Below are positions 62,333-64,000 of a DNA stretch of 64,000 nt, one piece after another. This DNA is from Prunus persica. Taxonomy: Eukaryota > Streptophyta > Magnoliopsida > Rosales > Rosaceae. Every line of letters begins with the position of its first letter. Positions within the stretch are counted from its first letter, which is position 1. The notes beneath the pieces were generated by a model that did not search any database, was not told where the DNA came from, and saw only the letters and a list, made by a program, of their open reading frames with translations. The position numbers were made by a program, and so were the translations under genes. The stretch spans positions 10,773,373-10,837,372 of the forward strand of contig NC_034013.1 of assembly GCF_000346465.2 (NCBI RefSeq), given 5' to 3'.

Positions 62333-62896
62333 ATGGAAGAAGAGAAACCCTCAACAGAGCTAACCCTAGCCGCTACTTCCAGTGCACCTCAGTCTCAGTG
62401 CCCACCGGAAGATATAGTTTGGACAACTTTGACTTTGGGGCTTCCATCTTCAACCTCCGAGAAGAGAGAAGCAGTGGATCAAAACCCTGCTCCTTCCATG
62501 AAAAAGGGCCCTTGGGAGATCAAGAAGAGGTTGACCACAAGCGACCTTGGAAACCGGTGCAAGCTTTTGGCCAGAAGTTTGGAGAAACATGTTATGCCCT
62601 GCTTGGATGAGGAGTTTGGACAAAGGGTTTCGAGCAGAGAGGGTGCAAGGGTTATAGTTTACGATTGCGATACAAATTCCAACCATCAACTGATTCTCAA
62701 GTATTACAAGAGCTCCGACAGTTATGTTTTCGGTAGAAAGTGGGGGAAGTTTGTGAGGAGAAGAGACTTGAACATGGGTGACGAAATTGGGCTCAGCTGG
62801 GATGTTCTCAACTCCAGGTTCTTGTTTTCGGTTCTTCAACGGGCAAACCAACAACCTGCTAGCTCTTCATCGAATTCAAGAACGAAGCATAAATGA
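62333..62896 (+). CDS. Small B3-domain protein, REM / At2g33720-like
   Basis: Single-exon, 187-aa putative nuclear DNA-binding protein. Residues about 58-170 form a plant B3 domain of the REM/DUF313 style: PWEIKKRLTTSDLG, LLARSLEKHVMPCL, VIVYDCDTNSNHQLILKYYK, SYVFGRKWGKFVRRRDLNMG and DEIGLSWD...FLFSVLQRA. Upstream of the domain is LTLGL (33-37), an LxLxL pattern that in plants can act as an EAR repression motif. The tail is Ser-rich and basic (NSRTKHK). The start chosen is the ATG of MEEEKPSTEL. The frame stays open back to an ATG at 62132, but that part is made of the duplicated upstream block and is not protein-like. Whether it binds DNA specifically is unknown. Confidence 0.85.
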   Translation: MEEEKPSTELTLAATSSAPQSQCPPEDIVWTTLTLGLPSSTSEKREAVDQNPAPSMKKGPWEIKKRLTTSDLGNRCKLLARSLEKHVMPCLDEEFGQRVSSREGARVIVYDCDTNSNHQLILKYYKSSDSYVFGRKWGKFVRRRDLNMGDEIGLSWDVLNSRFLFSVLQRANQQPASSSSNSRTKHK

Positions 62897-63500
62897 AATT
62901 TTAACTAATTAATCCTCTTGTTTTCAAGTTTAGTGAACTTACTAATGAATATTTTTCTTTCCCTGACTACCTTCCAACTCTTTTCTCAACTCTCTCCACA
63001 CGTCGGTTAGGTCAATGACGACTTTCTTACTTCGTTTATGATGAAGATGTTGTAACCCTTCTTTTAAAATCAGAGTGCTGAATTTTTTTTTCTACCTTCT
63101 CCAATCGATTTTTTATTTTTCAACTGCTCAAGCCGTATAAGTTGTTTTTTTAAGAACAATAATGGTAGAAAAGAAAAATACAACTAAACCAAAAGTTGGT
63201 TTTGAGCCCGTCTAACTCTAATGAAAAATGTGGGGTTATTAAGAATATTTTGTCTAACTCGGTCCTCGGACTATGTATTCAATCTCCCAACTTGTAAAGT
63301 TAAAAAAGATGGAGAGATGTCAAAAATCGAAGTTATGCTATGATCCTTTAAGTACATATATTACAAGGTCAAAGTCTGAAGTCTCCAGTTGCCACTTTCA
63401 ATATAAAGACAAATGGAAACTACTAAAACACTAGAAGGAGCAGAGTTAGAACTTCATAGTACAGTGAGTTTTTGAGACTATGGCTGTCGAAATTGCATTT
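62897..63500. other. 3' flank of the B3 gene
   Basis: AT-rich; no gene or recognisable repeat seen. Confidence 0.6.
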
Positions 63501-63815
63501 TTAATGCCAGCGTTTGCCAGGCTTCACTGATGAGCTGCTGCCATCGGTAGATTTCCAAGGACCTAACAAGAATTTGGGTAGGGGAATGAGTAAAGAAAAA
63601 GGGGCGGCGTCGAGATGAGGAAAGAAGGGGAGAGTGAACGGGGGTTCGGAGAAATACAGTGGCAATAATGAATTTGACAGAACTGTTAAAATACAGACAG
63701 AAGGATTAGGTGCATACTTGACAAAACCTTCGAGGAACTTTTGATCAATGATGTCCGAGTAGCTTTTGTTTCCACCAACCTAGGTGATGGCTTTGGAAGT
63801 TTAGATGGCGCAAAC
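63501..63815 (-). CDS. Possible last two coding exons of an unidentified gene
   Basis: On the minus strand, an acceptor-like TTTCAAG precedes 63718-63815 (FAPSKLPKPSPRLVETKATR...). A GTATGC donor and CTTGTTAG acceptor then join it in frame to 63501-63562 (SPWKSTDGSSSSVKPGKRWH, stop). The peptide is basic and Ser-rich and I do not recognise it. An alternative frame of the upstream exon reads VGGNKSYSDIIDQKFLEGFV, which also looks protein-like, so frame and splicing are uncertain. Any upstream exons lie beyond 63900 or outside the window. Confidence 0.3.
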
Positions 63816-64000
63816 CTTGAAATGAGATAAGAAACAACCGAATCATTAGATTCATAGGAATAAAATGAGTTTAATGACAGGCAAATTCGAATGAAAATCC
63901 AACCTTCCAAATGAAGCACTCTCAATTCCAATTAAATTTATGAAACTGTGACCCAGTAACAATTATAATAAACAATGGTGCATCAAAAAATTGTGAATTT

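Overview
This is nuclear DNA of a flowering plant. Genes are split by many GT-AG introns with AT-rich interiors, the space between them is filled with MITEs, SINE-like repeats, a solo LTR and microsatellites, and every recognised protein has a plant form. The order PYRP2, BAH/TFIIS protein, DUF3527 protein, mitochondrial carrier resembles, as I remember it, the order of Arabidopsis genes around At4g11440-At4g11570. Gene content and repeat style suggest a woody rosid, perhaps Rosaceae/Prunus; that is inference and was not tested by a search.

Layout. 1-1620: 5' three quarters of a beta-tubulin gene (minus strand, running off the left edge). 4755-8368 and 12100-16940: two tandem minus-strand genes for plastid-type glutamate-cysteine ligase (GSH1), with the same 15-exon structure, separated by about 3.7 kb that holds a solo LTR. 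The right-hand copy (B) is canonical. The left-hand copy (A) is open and splices in frame, but has a shortened transit peptide, has lost one redox-switch cysteine and carries other changes at conserved sites. 17.9-21.1 kb: gene-poor, with a small Helitron-like element. 21137-22276: PYRP2-type riboflavin-pathway phosphatase (minus). 22.3-28.0 kb: repeats, including a foldback of about 1 kb and SINE remnants. 28035-28586: Harbinger-type MITE abutting an Rpr2-domain RNase P/MRP-like gene (28744-31685, plus). 32751-39559: BAH/TFIIS/zinc-ribbon chromatin protein (plus), with a Micron-like MITE inside a TA microsatellite in one intron. 43574-46041: DUF3527 protein (plus). 46933-47004: tRNA-Asp(GTC) (minus). 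47-50.4 kb: retroelement-like DNA and a scatter of palindromic 20-mers. 50479-54111: mitochondrial carrier with a long N-terminal extension (minus). 55-62 kb: transposon-rich, including a 2.5-kb hAT-like insertion and a stray duplicate of the carrier's leader region. 62333-62896: small B3-domain protein (plus). 63.5-63.8 kb: possible last exons of a gene entering from the right (minus).

How the genes relate. They are independent eukaryotic transcription units, not an operon. The two GSH1 genes act in one pathway (first step of glutathione synthesis), and the pair is the most interesting biology here: a canonical enzyme beside a diverged paralogue predicted to lack one of the two regulatory disulfides and to have altered targeting. 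The other strong signals are structural: a hairpin-forming inverted repeat, several transposons with readable target-site duplications, and a recurrent GC-centred palindrome I could not assign to a known family.
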